NCBI GenBank assembly: GCA_965222485.1
Contig: CBDCUC010000016.1
Coordinates: forward strand, 1 to 15,228
DNA length: 15,228 nucleotides
Reading direction: 5' to 3'
Source of the DNA: CBDCUC01 sp965222485
GTDB lineage: Bacteria > Pseudomonadota > Alphaproteobacteria > Rhizobiales > Hyphomicrobiaceae
In this document: positions 1-7,897 of the stretch, one piece after another
Layout of the letters: every line of letters starts with the position of its first letter
How positions within the stretch are numbered: position 1 is the stretch's first letter
Notes under the pieces: generated by a model
Databases searched by the model: none
What the model saw: only the letters and a program-made list of their open reading frames with translations
What the model was told of the DNA's origin: nothing
Position numbers and translations under genes: made by a program

Positions 1-93
1 GCCGATCGTTTAGGCAAACTTTCCGGTGCTAACGGTAGACCGGCCGTGCCTGGCACATTGCGCAAACCGCGCCGTTTGACCCCAAGCGGCCGT
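1..93 (+). repeat. Dispersed intergenic repeat, copy 1 (cut by window edge)
   Basis: From about base 17 to base 93 this stretch aligns with the right-hand parts of the copies at 3942-4156 and 7683-7897. Shared blocks are TTTCCGGTGCT, GGTAGACC, CAAACCG and TGACCCCAAG, in the same order and spacing. The copy is more diverged than the other two are from each other. It probably continues to the left of the window. It ends shortly before the promoter region of the TIR-NB-ARC-TPR gene. What the repeat is (MITE-like element, recombination remnant or structured RNA) cannot be told from this window. Confidence 0.7.
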
Positions 94-225
94 CGACCCT
101 TGTCAAAACCAGCGCTTTTTCTGTCGGCTTACCCCTCCCAATCCGGAAGAATTCACCGTAATTTGGCTGCCTGCGACCTGGACGATTATCAGTCCGGTCG
201 GCGCTTGATTACCTCGGGGAACGAT

Positions 226-3200
226 ATGAGTAATTTGGAGTTTCAGCAGTCGGCAGGATACGCGGCTGAACCGGCCAAATCCGATTTTTTCATCAGTCGC
301 ACTGGCAAGGACAGCACCATTGCGATCGCCATTGCCAAGGTCATTCGTGAGGCCGGCCACGCCACGTGGCTGCAAGATGAGGACTTCGGCCATGCGAGCT
401 TCATGGCGCGCATGGAGAAGGGATTCGATAGCGGCGCCCGCGTGATCGCCCTCCTTTCGGAGGGCTATCAACGCTCGGACTACTGCCGCAAGGAATACAA
501 CGTCACCTTGACCGACGACCCGCTCAACCTGCACCAGCGCCTGATCGTCGTGCGCATCGACGACTGCCAGCCGGGCGGCAATCTGCGCGACATCGCCTAC
601 ACCGATCTGGTGCCAGTTCTGGCCATACCCGACGAGCACCAGCGCGCCGAGCATCTGCGCCGCGTCATTCGTGTCCTGATCGGCGCCGACACCACGCAGA
701 CCGGTATCGACTTCGCCAATATCTACCGGCGGGCGGCGCAGCAGATCCTGCATCCCGAGATCGAGGCGCTGCCCAGCTTCACTGGTCGCGACGACGAATT
801 GGAGGCCGTGGAAAAGGCTCTGTGGACCAAGGGGGGCGCTGCTGCGCTCACCAGCGCTAGATCAACCTCGGCAGCGGTGCGTGGCCTCGGCGGTGTCGGC
901 AAGTCAGTGCTCGCCCGCGAGTACGCCTGGCGTCGGCGCGACCTTTACCGCGGCGTGTGGTGGGTCAGGGCGGAGAAGCCTGAAACGCTGCTCGACGACT
1001 TGATCGATCTCGGCGAGCGGCTCGGCGTGCCCGGCATCAAGGACATCCCCGAGCGGAGCCAGGCGGCCCGTCTCGCCCTCGACACACTGAGCGAGGCCCG
1101 CTTCGAGCTCCCGTGGCTCATCATCTACGACAACGTCGAGGAGCCGCGCGACATCGACAAGATGACGCCGCGCACCGGCGCGCACGTGCTTATCACCACG
1201 CGCTGGCAGGATTGGTATGGGCACGTCACCGAGCTGCCGCTTGACGTGTTCAGCCCCGAGGTTGCGATCGAGTTTCTGATGGCGCTGGCGCGCGGAGCCG
1301 ACGAGCGACCCGCGGACACGCGAGTGGCGGCGACGGCACTCGCGGAGGAGCTCGGACGGTTGCCGCTCGCGCTCGCGATCGCCCGTGCCCATGCCTGGTG
1401 CATGAACTGGACACTTGCGCAATACCGCGGCCACTTGGCTCAGCTGCTCGAGCACGATCCGACCAGGGCCGTGGACTATCCGCGCTCGATCGCGGCGACC
1501 ATTGCGCTCGCGCTCGACCGAGCCAAGGCTACCAGCCCCGAGGCTGAGCGGCTACTTGGGCTCGCCGCGTATCTCGCACCCGATAGCATTCCGCTTGAAA
1601 TCATCACGGCGGACGTGATGAGCGAGATCGAAAAGGGCGAGGCGGTAGCAGCACTGGCCGAGGTGTCCCTGGTTACGCGCGATACGTTGGCAGACGGATC
1701 GCCGGCGATCAGCGTGCATCGACTGGTGCAACTGGTAATGCGCCGGCGACTGGAGGAGAAGCGGCAGCACGCCTCAGTCGCGGCGCTAGCAACGAAGCTG
1801 CTGGAAGACGCCAGCCCGGCTGGGGATCGCGGGCCGTACCATCCTGCCTCCTGGCCGACTTACGCCAATCTGCTCCCCCATGCACTCGCAGTGCTCCACC
1901 ACGCGCCAGAAGTGGGGGAACAAGCGAAGTCGACCAACCGATTGCTTTGCCAAACGGCCTTGTATCTCAACGCCCGCGCTGATTTCTCCGCCGCTGAGCC
2001 GATGATGCGCCGCGCGATTGCAATTGCTGAGGCCGTTTACGAACCAACAAGTTCGGCTTTAGCGATTAATCTCCAAAATCTGGCGGGATTGCTCTGGGAC
2101 ACCGGTCGCTACGCTGAGGCCATTCCCTTGATGCAGCGTGTCATCGGTATCGATGAGGCGCGGGAAGGCCCGGACCACCCAGATGTGGCCGACGGATTAA
2201 ATGCGCTGGCCGAGCTGCACAGCTCCCAAGGCCGCTACGAGGACGCGCTGCCGCTCAATCAGCGCTCGCTGGCGATCAGGGAGAAGGCGTTCGGCCCCGA
2301 CCATCCCGACGTGGCGTTCAGCCTCAACAACCTAGCCGGGTTGCACCACGCCCAAGGCCGCTACGAGGACGCGCTGCCGCTCTTTCAGCGCTCGCTGGCG
2401 ATCATGGAGAAGGCGCTCGGCCCCGACCATCCCGACGTGGCGAAGGGCCTCAACAACCTGGCCTTGATGCACAAGGCCCAAGGCCGCTACGACGAGGCGT
2501 TGCCGCTCAATCAGCGCTCGCTGGCGATCAGGGAGAAGGCGTTCGGCCCCGACCATCCCGACGTGGCGTTGAGCCTCAACAACCTGGCCGAGCTGTACCG
2601 TACCCAAGGCCGCTACGAGGACGCGCTGCCGCTCAATCAGCGCTCGCTGGCGATCAGGGAGAAGGCGTTCGGCCCCGACCATCCCGACGTGGCGTTGAGC
2701 CTCAACAACCTGGCCGAGCTGTACCGTACCCAAGGCCGCTACGAGGACGCGATGCCGCTCTATCAGCGCTCGCTGGCGATCATGGAGAAGGCGCTCGGCC
2801 CCGACCATCCCGACGTGGCGTTGAGCCTCAACAACCTGGCCTTGATGCACCAGGCCCAAGGCCGCTACGAGGACGCGATGCCGCTCTATCAGCGCTCGCT
2901 GGCGATCATGGAGAAGGCGCTCGGCCCCGACCATCCCGACGTGGCGTTGAGCCTCAACAACCTGGCCGAGCTGTACCGTACCCAAGGCCGCTACGAGGAC
3001 GCGATGCCGCTCTATCAGCGCTCGCTGGCGATCATGGAGAAGGCGCTCGGCCCCGACCATCCCGACGTGGCGAAGGGCCTCAACAACCTGGCCTTGATGC
3101 ACCAGGCCCAAGGCCGCTACGACGAGGCGTTGCCGCTCAATCAGCGCTCGCTGGCGATCATGGAGAAGGCGTTCGGCCCCGACCATCCCGACGTGGCGTT

Positions 3201-3963
3201 GAGCCTCAACAACCTGGCCGAGCCGTACCGTACCCAAGGCCGCTACGAGGACGCGATGCCGCTCTATCAGCGCTCGCTGGCGATCATGGAGAAGGCGTTC
3301 GGCCCCGACCATCCCGACGTGGCGTTGAGCCTCAACAACCTGGCCTTGATGCACCAGGCCCAAGGCCGCTACGACGAGGCGTTGCCGCTCAATCAGCGCT
3401 CGCTGGCGATCAGGGAGAAGGCGTTCGGCCCCGACCATCCCGACGTGGCGTTGAGCCTCAACAACCTGGCCGAGCTGTACCGTACCCAAGGCCGCTACGA
3501 GGACGCGCTGCCGCTCTATCAGCGCTCGCTGGCGATCATGGAGAAGGCGCTCGGCCCCGACCATCCCAATACGGGCACTGTGGAGCGATCACTGCTTCGG
3601 CTCAAACGGGAGATGATGGGTGATGAGTGGTTGGATGGGGAGCGAGAGGCTGAGTTGGAGGAGCGTCGACGCGAGATCGAGATGTTGAGTCGCAAGACCG
3701 AGCAATCGGTTCCTGAGTCTGAAATTCATCCGGCTGCGGCTATCCCGCCCGAAATGGTGGTCACTGAGGCCGACGTCTCTGGCGCAGAGTACCTCGAGAC
3801 CTACCGGGGCACACACCTTTTCAAGCTCGCAGACGGACGCATATTCATCAACAAGACAATTGGCCTCGCCACGATCGAGCACGCGCGCGCTACCCTGGAT
3901 CACTTGGCAGGCGAAGGTAGCGCCGCGTCCACAGCCATTATGTCCGCACCAAAGAAATGCTGA
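226..3963 (+). CDS. TIR / NB-ARC / TPR STAND-type protein (probable immune NTPase)
   Basis: Protein of 1245 aa. The start is ATG 226, preceded by GGGGA at 216-220. An in-frame GTG at 46 would add 60 residues read from repeat DNA and was rejected. Residues about 19-150 are a TIR domain of the bacterial TIR_2 type: FFISRTGKD at the first strand, WLQDEDF, LLSEGY, then SDYCRKEY. E90 in that last motif lines up with the catalytic glutamate of NAD-cleaving TIRs. Residues about 180-510 form an NB-ARC switch with winged helix: Walker A GLGGVGKS (220-227), Walker B LIIYDN (298-303), TTR sensor, GRLPLALA (377-384) and VHRLVQ (497-502). TPR units start near 586, and from about 674 they become almost identical 42-residue repeats up to about 1111. 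The tail (1112-1245) has a charged helix and a small unrecognised domain around 1189-1236. In related STAND proteins, ligand binding by the repeats triggers ATP-dependent assembly and activates the effector. Here the TIR would then cleave NAD or make a nucleotide signal (inference). The last codons and stop lie in the repeat at 3942-4156. Confidence 0.93.
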   Translation: MSNLEFQQSAGYAAEPAKSDFFISRTGKDSTIAIAIAKVIREAGHATWLQDEDFGHASFMARMEKGFDSGARVIALLSEGYQRSDYCRKEYNVTLTDDPLNLHQRLIVVRIDDCQPGGNLRDIAYTDLVPVLAIPDEHQRAEHLRRVIRVLIGADTTQTGIDFANIYRRAAQQILHPEIEALPSFTGRDDELEAVEKALWTKGGAAALTSARSTSAAVRGLGGVGKSVLAREYAWRRRDLYRGVWWVRAEKPETLLDDLIDLGERLGVPGIKDIPERSQAARLALDTLSEARFELPWLIIYDNVEEPRDIDKMTPRTGAHVLITTRWQDWYGHVTELPLDVFSPEVAIEFLMALARGADERPADTRVAATALAEELGRLPLALAIARAHAWCMNWTLAQYRGHLAQLLEHDPTRAVDYPRSIAATIALALDRAKATSPEAERLLGLAAYLAPDSIPLEIITADVMSEIEKGEAVAALAEVSLVTRDTLADGSPAISVHRLVQLVMRRRLEEKRQHASVAALATKLLEDASPAGDRGPYHPASWPTYANLLPHALAVLHHAPEVGEQAKSTNRLLCQTALYLNARADFSAAEPMMRRAIAIAEAVYEPTSSALAINLQNLAGLLWDTGRYAEAIPLMQRVIGIDEAREGPDHPDVADGLNALAELHSSQGRYEDALPLNQRSLAIREKAFGPDHPDVAFSLNNLAGLHHAQGRYEDALPLFQRSLAIMEKALGPDHPDVAKGLNNLALMHKAQGRYDEALPLNQRSLAIREKAFGPDHPDVALSLNNLAELYRTQGRYEDALPLNQRSLAIREKAFGPDHPDVALSLNNLAELYRTQGRYEDAMPLYQRSLAIMEKALGPDHPDVALSLNNLALMHQAQGRYEDAMPLYQRSLAIMEKALGPDHPDVALSLNNLAELYRTQGRYEDAMPLYQRSLAIMEKALGPDHPDVAKGLNNLALMHQAQGRYDEALPLNQRSLAIMEKAFGPDHPDVALSLNNLAEPYRTQGRYEDAMPLYQRSLAIMEKAFGPDHPDVALSLNNLALMHQAQGRYDEALPLNQRSLAIREKAFGPDHPDVALSLNNLAELYRTQGRYEDALPLYQRSLAIMEKALGPDHPNTGTVERSLLRLKREMMGDEWLDGEREAELEERRREIEMLSRKTEQSVPESEIHPAAAIPPEMVVTEADVSGAEYLETYRGTHLFKLADGRIFINKTIGLATIEHARATLDHLAGEGSAASTAIMSAPKKC
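2245..3558 (+). repeat. Tandem array of near-identical 126-bp TPR-coding units
   Basis: Units begin at 2245, 2371, 2497, 2623, 2749, 2875, 3001, 3127, 3253 and 3379, followed by a partial unit from 3505. Each encodes 42 residues with the motifs PL.QRSLAI, EKA.GPDHPDVA, LNNLA and QGRY. The differences are few and occur as exchangeable blocks: LPLN or MPLY at the start, IREKAF or IMEKAL/IMEKAF in the middle, LSLNNLAELYRT or KGLNNLALMHQA at the end. Two more diverged TPR units precede the array. The uniformity implies recent expansion or gene conversion, so copy number may differ between strains and may be miscounted in short-read assemblies. Confidence 0.95.
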
Positions 3964-4156
3964 CGTTCCCGCCAGTCATCTCGAAGTCGGCAGCAGGTGG
4001 CCCGCTTCGACGTTTCGTTGCGGTGCAGCCAAGCGGCTGCAGCTGAGGGCAAAGCTGAAGAGCTCAGTTCAATTCAGCCAAGTTTTCCGGTGCTGAGGGT
4101 AGACCCGCCGTGTCCGGCACTGTGCACAAACCGCTCCCCCTGACCCGTGCGGTCGA
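3942..4156 (+). repeat. Dispersed intergenic repeat, copy 2
   Basis: This copy aligns over about 210 bp with the one at 7683-7897. Shared blocks, in order, are TGTCCGC, TGGCCCGC, TCGACGTTTCG, TGCAGCCAA, AAAGCTGAAGAGCTCAGTTC, AGCCAAGTTTTCCGGTGCTG, GTGCACAAACCGCTCCCCCT and GACCC. Its first 22 bases overlap the end of the TIR-NB-ARC-TPR gene and supply that gene's last codons and its TGA stop. It fills most of the gap between the two convergent TIR genes. The hairpin seen at the start of copy 3 is degenerate here (GTCCGC paired with GCTGAC). Confidence 0.88.
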
Positions 4157-4244
4157 ACGCGCGCGTATCGAAGCGGACGAATCCACGGCAGCTCAAGACG
4201 GGATAGCCTGAAAGCGAGCCGGTGGCGATTTGGGTCGTCGCCCA
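4157..4244. other. Remainder of the convergent intergenic gap
   Basis: This 88-base stretch lies between the end of repeat copy 2 and the stop codon of the minus-strand LRR-Roc-COR-TIR gene. The only structure seen is a short inverted repeat, GGCGA at 4224-4228 with TCGCC at 4238-4242. It lacks a clear T-run and is too weak to call a terminator. No gene is supported. Confidence 0.5.
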
Positions 4245-7200
4245 TCACGTGCCCTTCCCGCGCCCCGGTGCGAGGTCGGCAAAGGCGGCTTTCGCGAACG
4301 CCTCGATCTCGCGCGGCATGATGATGTCAGCGATGACGTGCAGGATCCTGTCGAGGTGCACAAGCCACTGGCGCAGCTCGTACAGCTCGTCGCTGGTGGC
4401 GGAGCCTAGGCCGGCCGGCGGGGCGCTGGCCGCGATCCGGTCGATCTCGCCCTTCCAGTACGCATAAAGCGTGTTGCGGCCGGCCGCATCAATCGCCGCA
4501 TCGGGCCGCACCAGCACGCGGATGCGGCCGCAGAACTCGGCCGGGTCCTGCCGGCTATAGATCCAGGTCTTGACCAGCTCGCGCACGCAGTAGGGCTTTT
4601 TCAGGTAGAGCGCACTCATGAGGGCGACTACGCGGTCGCCCTTGGTGAGGCGGTCCATGAACTGCGTGATTCGCTCCTCTCTCTGCATGTCGCGCTCGTC
4701 GTAGCGCAGCAGCACGCCGTGATGCTGAGCCCGCAGATCCAGCTCGTCGCGGATAACCTTGTCGGCGTGCGTATAGGAGAGATTGACGGACGGCTGAGGG
4801 GCTGGGTCGCGCGTGGTCGACAGACGTACCGTCGGCTCGCTGCGCTCCTGCGACTCCGCGCCGCCATCGAGCACCCCGGCGATGCCGATGTCCCGCTCGA
4901 TGCGCCGGATGCGCTGCAACAGCGTGTCGGCGAGACCGTGCGCGTCGCCGGCTTGCGTGCGGATGGTGAGGCGGCCGCTCCAGCCGGGGTCGGCGATCTC
5001 GGCCTCGATCAGCGCGCGGCTCTGCGTCCGGCTCTCGAAGATCAGCACGCCGGTCTGCCAGTATTCACCGTCGAGGCCGGCCTCTTGGCCGATGCGGGCG
5101 ATGATGGCGCGCACGAGGCTCGCCGGCAGCAGCTCGTAAGTGAGCGTCAGCGTTACATCGGCCGCGCCCTGCCAGTTGCGCGCCAGCAGCCGCGCGACGT
5201 CGGGATGGTCGCGCTTGGGCAGCAGCTCCGGCGCGATGTACTCCGTCTCGATGCCGCGGGCGGCGTCACCCCTGCGGTGCACGAAGCAGATGTCGCAAGT
5301 GCGCATGAACGTGAGAAACAGGTCCTGCTCCGCCGGGGCGAACTTGCCCCAGACCCAGCGCACGAGTTGGCTTTGGGTGAAGCGCCCGAGCCGCTCCGAA
5401 ATCTCCTGGTAGCTCGAGCCTTGCGTGCGATCGAACACGGCATAGACGGCATCGAGCGCCCATTGCTGGTCGAGGATGATCTGATCGCCGAAGCGGTCCT
5501 CGCGGTAGAATACCGTGCCAGTGTCGTGCAGGTATTGCAGCACCACGGCATTGTCGACGGGGCCGAACTGCTCGCGCGCGGACTGGCACAGATCGGCGAA
5601 CGCGGCCTTGCTGTACAGACGATGCTGGCGCTCGGCGGCGGGTTTCGCCTGGTCCTGCTGGAACATTCCTTCGAGCCCGTCTTTCACCCAGTTCCAGCTC
5701 GTGGGGATGAAGACCTCGCCGTCGCGGCTGCGCAGGGCCGTTACGGCGTCGACGAGAGCGTCGTCGAGCGTGCCGCGACGGCGATTGGTCTTGGCGCTGT
5801 AGGCAAGCACCTCGGGCTTGCGCGCGAAGCCTTCGAGCGCGTCATCCGCGACGAAATCGCCGACATCCGCCTCGTCCTCGCGCGTGTCGGCCTGCGCCTG
5901 CACCACCAGCGCCGGCGAGCCCTCGCCACTCATCTGGCGGACATAGGCCAGCCAGTAGCCGAGCGGCTGGTTGCGGAAGGTGAAGCCAGCGTGCTCGTGC
6001 TCGCGTGCAGCCTCGGAAGCCGGCGTCCACACGATCGGGAACACGGCGCGCGTCTTCAGGAACAGCGCGTGCGTGCCGTGGTAGATATCCTGGCCGCCGA
6101 AATCCCAGATCTTCAGCCGGGCCTCGGGCGCGGGGGTCGGCATCGCCAGGGGCTCGCGCGGGCGCTTCACCTGCACGCCGTGCGTCGAGCACTCGTCGTC
6201 CGCGCCATAGGGCTCGCCGCAGAGCCGCCGCGCGATCTTGGTCTTGCCGACGCGGCCGTTGCCGAGCAGCATGACCTTGACGTCGGTCAGCGGCACGCGG
6301 CCGGCTTCGAGCCCGTCGAAATAGGCCCGCAGCCGCGGCAGGCAATTGAAGGACCCATTTGTCGACAACAGTTCGGCTGGTACGCCTGGAAATCGACCTG
6401 GCTCGAAAAAAACTCTGCGCAAGTGTGAACCTGCCCACAACTTTGGACATGGATCCAAGGCATGGCAACCGGAAAGATCGAGTTCGGTAAGATGCGGCAG
6501 GCCCACCAGATGGATAAGGTCGACCTCGCCGCAATTGCTGAGGTCGAGGTTAGTGAGCCCTGTAAGCGCAGCTAGATGCGCCGTGCCGACGGTACCAATT
6601 TCGTTGCCACTGAGATTGAGACGCGTTAGCGCAGTCAAACTCGCCAGATGTGTCGCGCCCACGGCGCCAAGCTTGTTGCCACTAAGGTCGAGGTCAGTGA
6701 GCGCAGTAAGTCCCGCCAAATGTGCCGTGCCAATGGCACCAATTTCGTTGCTACTGAGGTTGAGATGCGTCAGGGCAATCAAGCCCGCCAGATGTTTCGC
6801 ACCCACGTCGCCGAGCTCGTTGCCGCTAAGGTCGAGGTTAGTGAGTTCGGTAAGCCCCGCTAAATGCGTCGCGCCAACGGCACCAATGTCATGGTGTGCG
6901 AGGGAGAGATAGGTCAGGGCCGTGAGGCCGGATAAATGTGCTGCGCCGCCAGCATGGATGTAGTGTGCCCAGAGTTCGAAAGGGTCGTCTTTCTCAGACA
7001 GGTCAAGGTATGTCAGCTTGGTGAGGTTGGCGAGATGCGCGACACCGTCGTCGCCGATCTGATTGTGCGCAAGATCGAGGAATTGGAGCGCCGTCAGGCT
7101 GGCCAAATGCGCCGCACCAGCAGCTCGTAAGGTGTTTCCAGCTAGATCAAGCCTTTGCAGCCTGGCAAGACGCGCTAGATGCGCGGCGCCGGAAGCAAAA

Positions 7201-7544
7201 ATTCGATTATTTGAAAGATTGAGCTTTTCTAGCCCGGTAAGACCGGCCAGATGTGCCATGCCCTCGTCGCCGATTGAGGTCGCCGAGAGATCGAGACTTT
7301 GTAGCGCAGTGAGCCCAGCCAGATGCGCCATACCGCCGTCGATGGGACCTCGTCCTAATAGTCCGCTAAGGCCGAGTGGGTTGCCTGAAAGGTTAAGGGT
7401 ACGCACCGTGGTTAGGCTGGCGATGTCTTCCGGAATCTCTCCAAGCATTAGACCACTGAGGTCCAGTTCCTCGGCATTTGACTCGCGGCAATGCGCGATG
7501 CGCCGCGCCGCCTCCGCCATGTCCGCCTCGTTCCTGAAGTCCAT
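4245..7544 (-). CDS. LRR / Roc / COR / TIR protein (Roco-family GTPase with C-terminal TIR)
   Basis: Protein of 1099 aa starting at ATG 7544, with an AGGGGA motif about 10 nt upstream. A second ATG nine codons in is possible. Residues about 25-375 hold roughly 14 leucine-rich repeats, mostly 24 residues long, of the form HLAGLTALTxLDLSGN.LG.VGA. Units 2 and 7 carry insertions. Residues about 423-590 are a Roc GTPase: G1 GNGRVGKT (428-435, K434), G3 DFGGQ (481-485) and a SAK G5-like motif. The expected G4 lysine motif is altered (QAQAD). A COR-like region follows to about 830. The C terminus from about 917 is a TIR domain: NLSYTHADK, LMSALYLKKPYCVREL, with E989 at the catalytic-glutamate position. 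Family knowledge: Roco proteins dimerise through COR, and bacterial LRR-Roc-COR proteins are nucleotide switches. A TIR output suggests an NAD-targeting or signalling effector controlled by the LRR sensor (inference). The gene converges on the other TIR gene, and repeat copies lie on both sides. The Roc-COR-TIR half is visibly more GC-rich than the LRR half. Confidence 0.93.
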   Translation of the reverse strand: MDFRNEADMAEAARRIAHCRESNAEELDLSGLMLGEIPEDIASLTTVRTLNLSGNPLGLSGLLGRGPIDGGMAHLAGLTALQSLDLSATSIGDEGMAHLAGLTGLEKLNLSNNRIFASGAAHLARLARLQRLDLAGNTLRAAGAAHLASLTALQFLDLAHNQIGDDGVAHLANLTKLTYLDLSEKDDPFELWAHYIHAGGAAHLSGLTALTYLSLAHHDIGAVGATHLAGLTELTNLDLSGNELGDVGAKHLAGLIALTHLNLSSNEIGAIGTAHLAGLTALTDLDLSGNKLGAVGATHLASLTALTRLNLSGNEIGTVGTAHLAALTGLTNLDLSNCGEVDLIHLVGLPHLTELDLSGCHALDPCPKLWAGSHLRRVFFEPGRFPGVPAELLSTNGSFNCLPRLRAYFDGLEAGRVPLTDVKVMLLGNGRVGKTKIARRLCGEPYGADDECSTHGVQVKRPREPLAMPTPAPEARLKIWDFGGQDIYHGTHALFLKTRAVFPIVWTPASEAAREHEHAGFTFRNQPLGYWLAYVRQMSGEGSPALVVQAQADTREDEADVGDFVADDALEGFARKPEVLAYSAKTNRRRGTLDDALVDAVTALRSRDGEVFIPTSWNWVKDGLEGMFQQDQAKPAAERQHRLYSKAAFADLCQSAREQFGPVDNAVVLQYLHDTGTVFYREDRFGDQIILDQQWALDAVYAVFDRTQGSSYQEISERLGRFTQSQLVRWVWGKFAPAEQDLFLTFMRTCDICFVHRRGDAARGIETEYIAPELLPKRDHPDVARLLARNWQGAADVTLTLTYELLPASLVRAIIARIGQEAGLDGEYWQTGVLIFESRTQSRALIEAEIADPGWSGRLTIRTQAGDAHGLADTLLQRIRRIERDIGIAGVLDGGAESQERSEPTVRLSTTRDPAPQPSVNLSYTHADKVIRDELDLRAQHHGVLLRYDERDMQREERITQFMDRLTKGDRVVALMSALYLKKPYCVRELVKTWIYSRQDPAEFCGRIRVLVRPDAAIDAAGRNTLYAYWKGEIDRIAASAPPAGLGSATSDELYELRQWLVHLDRILHVIADIIMPREIEAFAKAAFADLAPGRGKGT
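6470..7470 (-). repeat. LRR-coding tandem repeats (about 72-bp units)
   Basis: About 14 consecutive units encode HL.GLT.L..LDLSGN-type leucine-rich repeats, usually 24 residues each. Unlike the TPR array in the neighbouring gene, the units differ clearly from one another at the DNA level, so this array is older or under diversifying rather than homogenising change. Two units carry insertions: one near GLSGLLGRGPIDGG, and one near DPFELWAHYIHAGG at about 6950-7000. Confidence 0.85.
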
Positions 7545-7682
7545 GCACCGCTATCCCCTAACCTCGTGTGACCGCCAGACGGCCGCCCCAATTATGATCC
7601 GACGCGAGAATACGCATGCAATAGAACACGGGCAATGATGCAAGCGAGCGTGCCGCATCGCCCAAATAAGGAGCCCAAGTTC
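7545..7682. other. 5' flank of the LRR-Roc-COR-TIR gene
   Basis: This 138-base stretch upstream of the minus-strand gene carries its ribosome binding site (TTAGGGGATAG in minus-strand sense, about 10 nt before the ATG). It must hold the promoter unless that lies in repeat copy 3. No convincing -35/-10 pair was picked out by eye. Confidence 0.4.
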
Positions 7683-7897
7683 TGTCCGCTCCCGAAAATT
7701 GCGGACGTTGGCGCCACCACGTCGGACTGTGACAGCTCTTGGCCCGCATCGACGTTTCGCTGCAGTGCAGCCAACCGGCCGCAGCTGAGGACAAAGCTGA
7801 AGAGCTCAGTTCAGTCAGCCAAGTTTTCCGGTGCTGAGCGTAGACCGGCTGTGCCCGGTACGGTGCACAAACCGCTCCCCCTGACCCCAAGCTGCCG
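7683..7897 (+). repeat. Dispersed intergenic repeat, copy 3, with 5' hairpin
   Basis: This copy matches the one at 3942-4156 along its length and copy 1 over the right half. It opens with a perfect inverted repeat, GTCCGC (7684-7689) and GCGGAC (7701-7706), around an 11-nt loop. It lies just upstream of the minus-strand LRR-Roc-COR-TIR gene, so with copy 2 it brackets that gene as direct repeats. It is in the same orientation as copies 1 and 2. Confidence 0.88.

Noticed and set aside
46..225. 60-residue N-terminal extension of the TIR-NB-ARC-TPR protein from GTG 46
   Set aside because: It is read largely through repeat copy 1 and its 3' flank, lacks conserved motifs and has a poorer start than ATG 226 with GGGGA upstream.
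2245..3558. CRISPR-like array
   Set aside because: The 126-bp units are contiguous coding TPR repeats without unique spacers.
2332..3564. 410-codon minus-strand open frame across the TPR array
   Set aside because: It is the antisense shadow of a 126-bp tandem repeat: because the unit length is a multiple of three, one open unit keeps the whole frame open. Its product is a mechanical repeat with no known fold.
4224..4242. GGCGA/TCGCC hairpin as a terminator between the convergent TIR genes
   Set aside because: The stem is only 5 bp with a 9-nt loop and there is no T-run.
4719..6428. 569-codon plus-strand open frame opposite the Roc-COR-TIR coding region
   Set aside because: A GC-rich antisense shadow. 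The minus strand carries clear P-loop, DFGGQ and TIR motifs, while the plus-strand product is Arg/Ala/Leu-rich without motifs.
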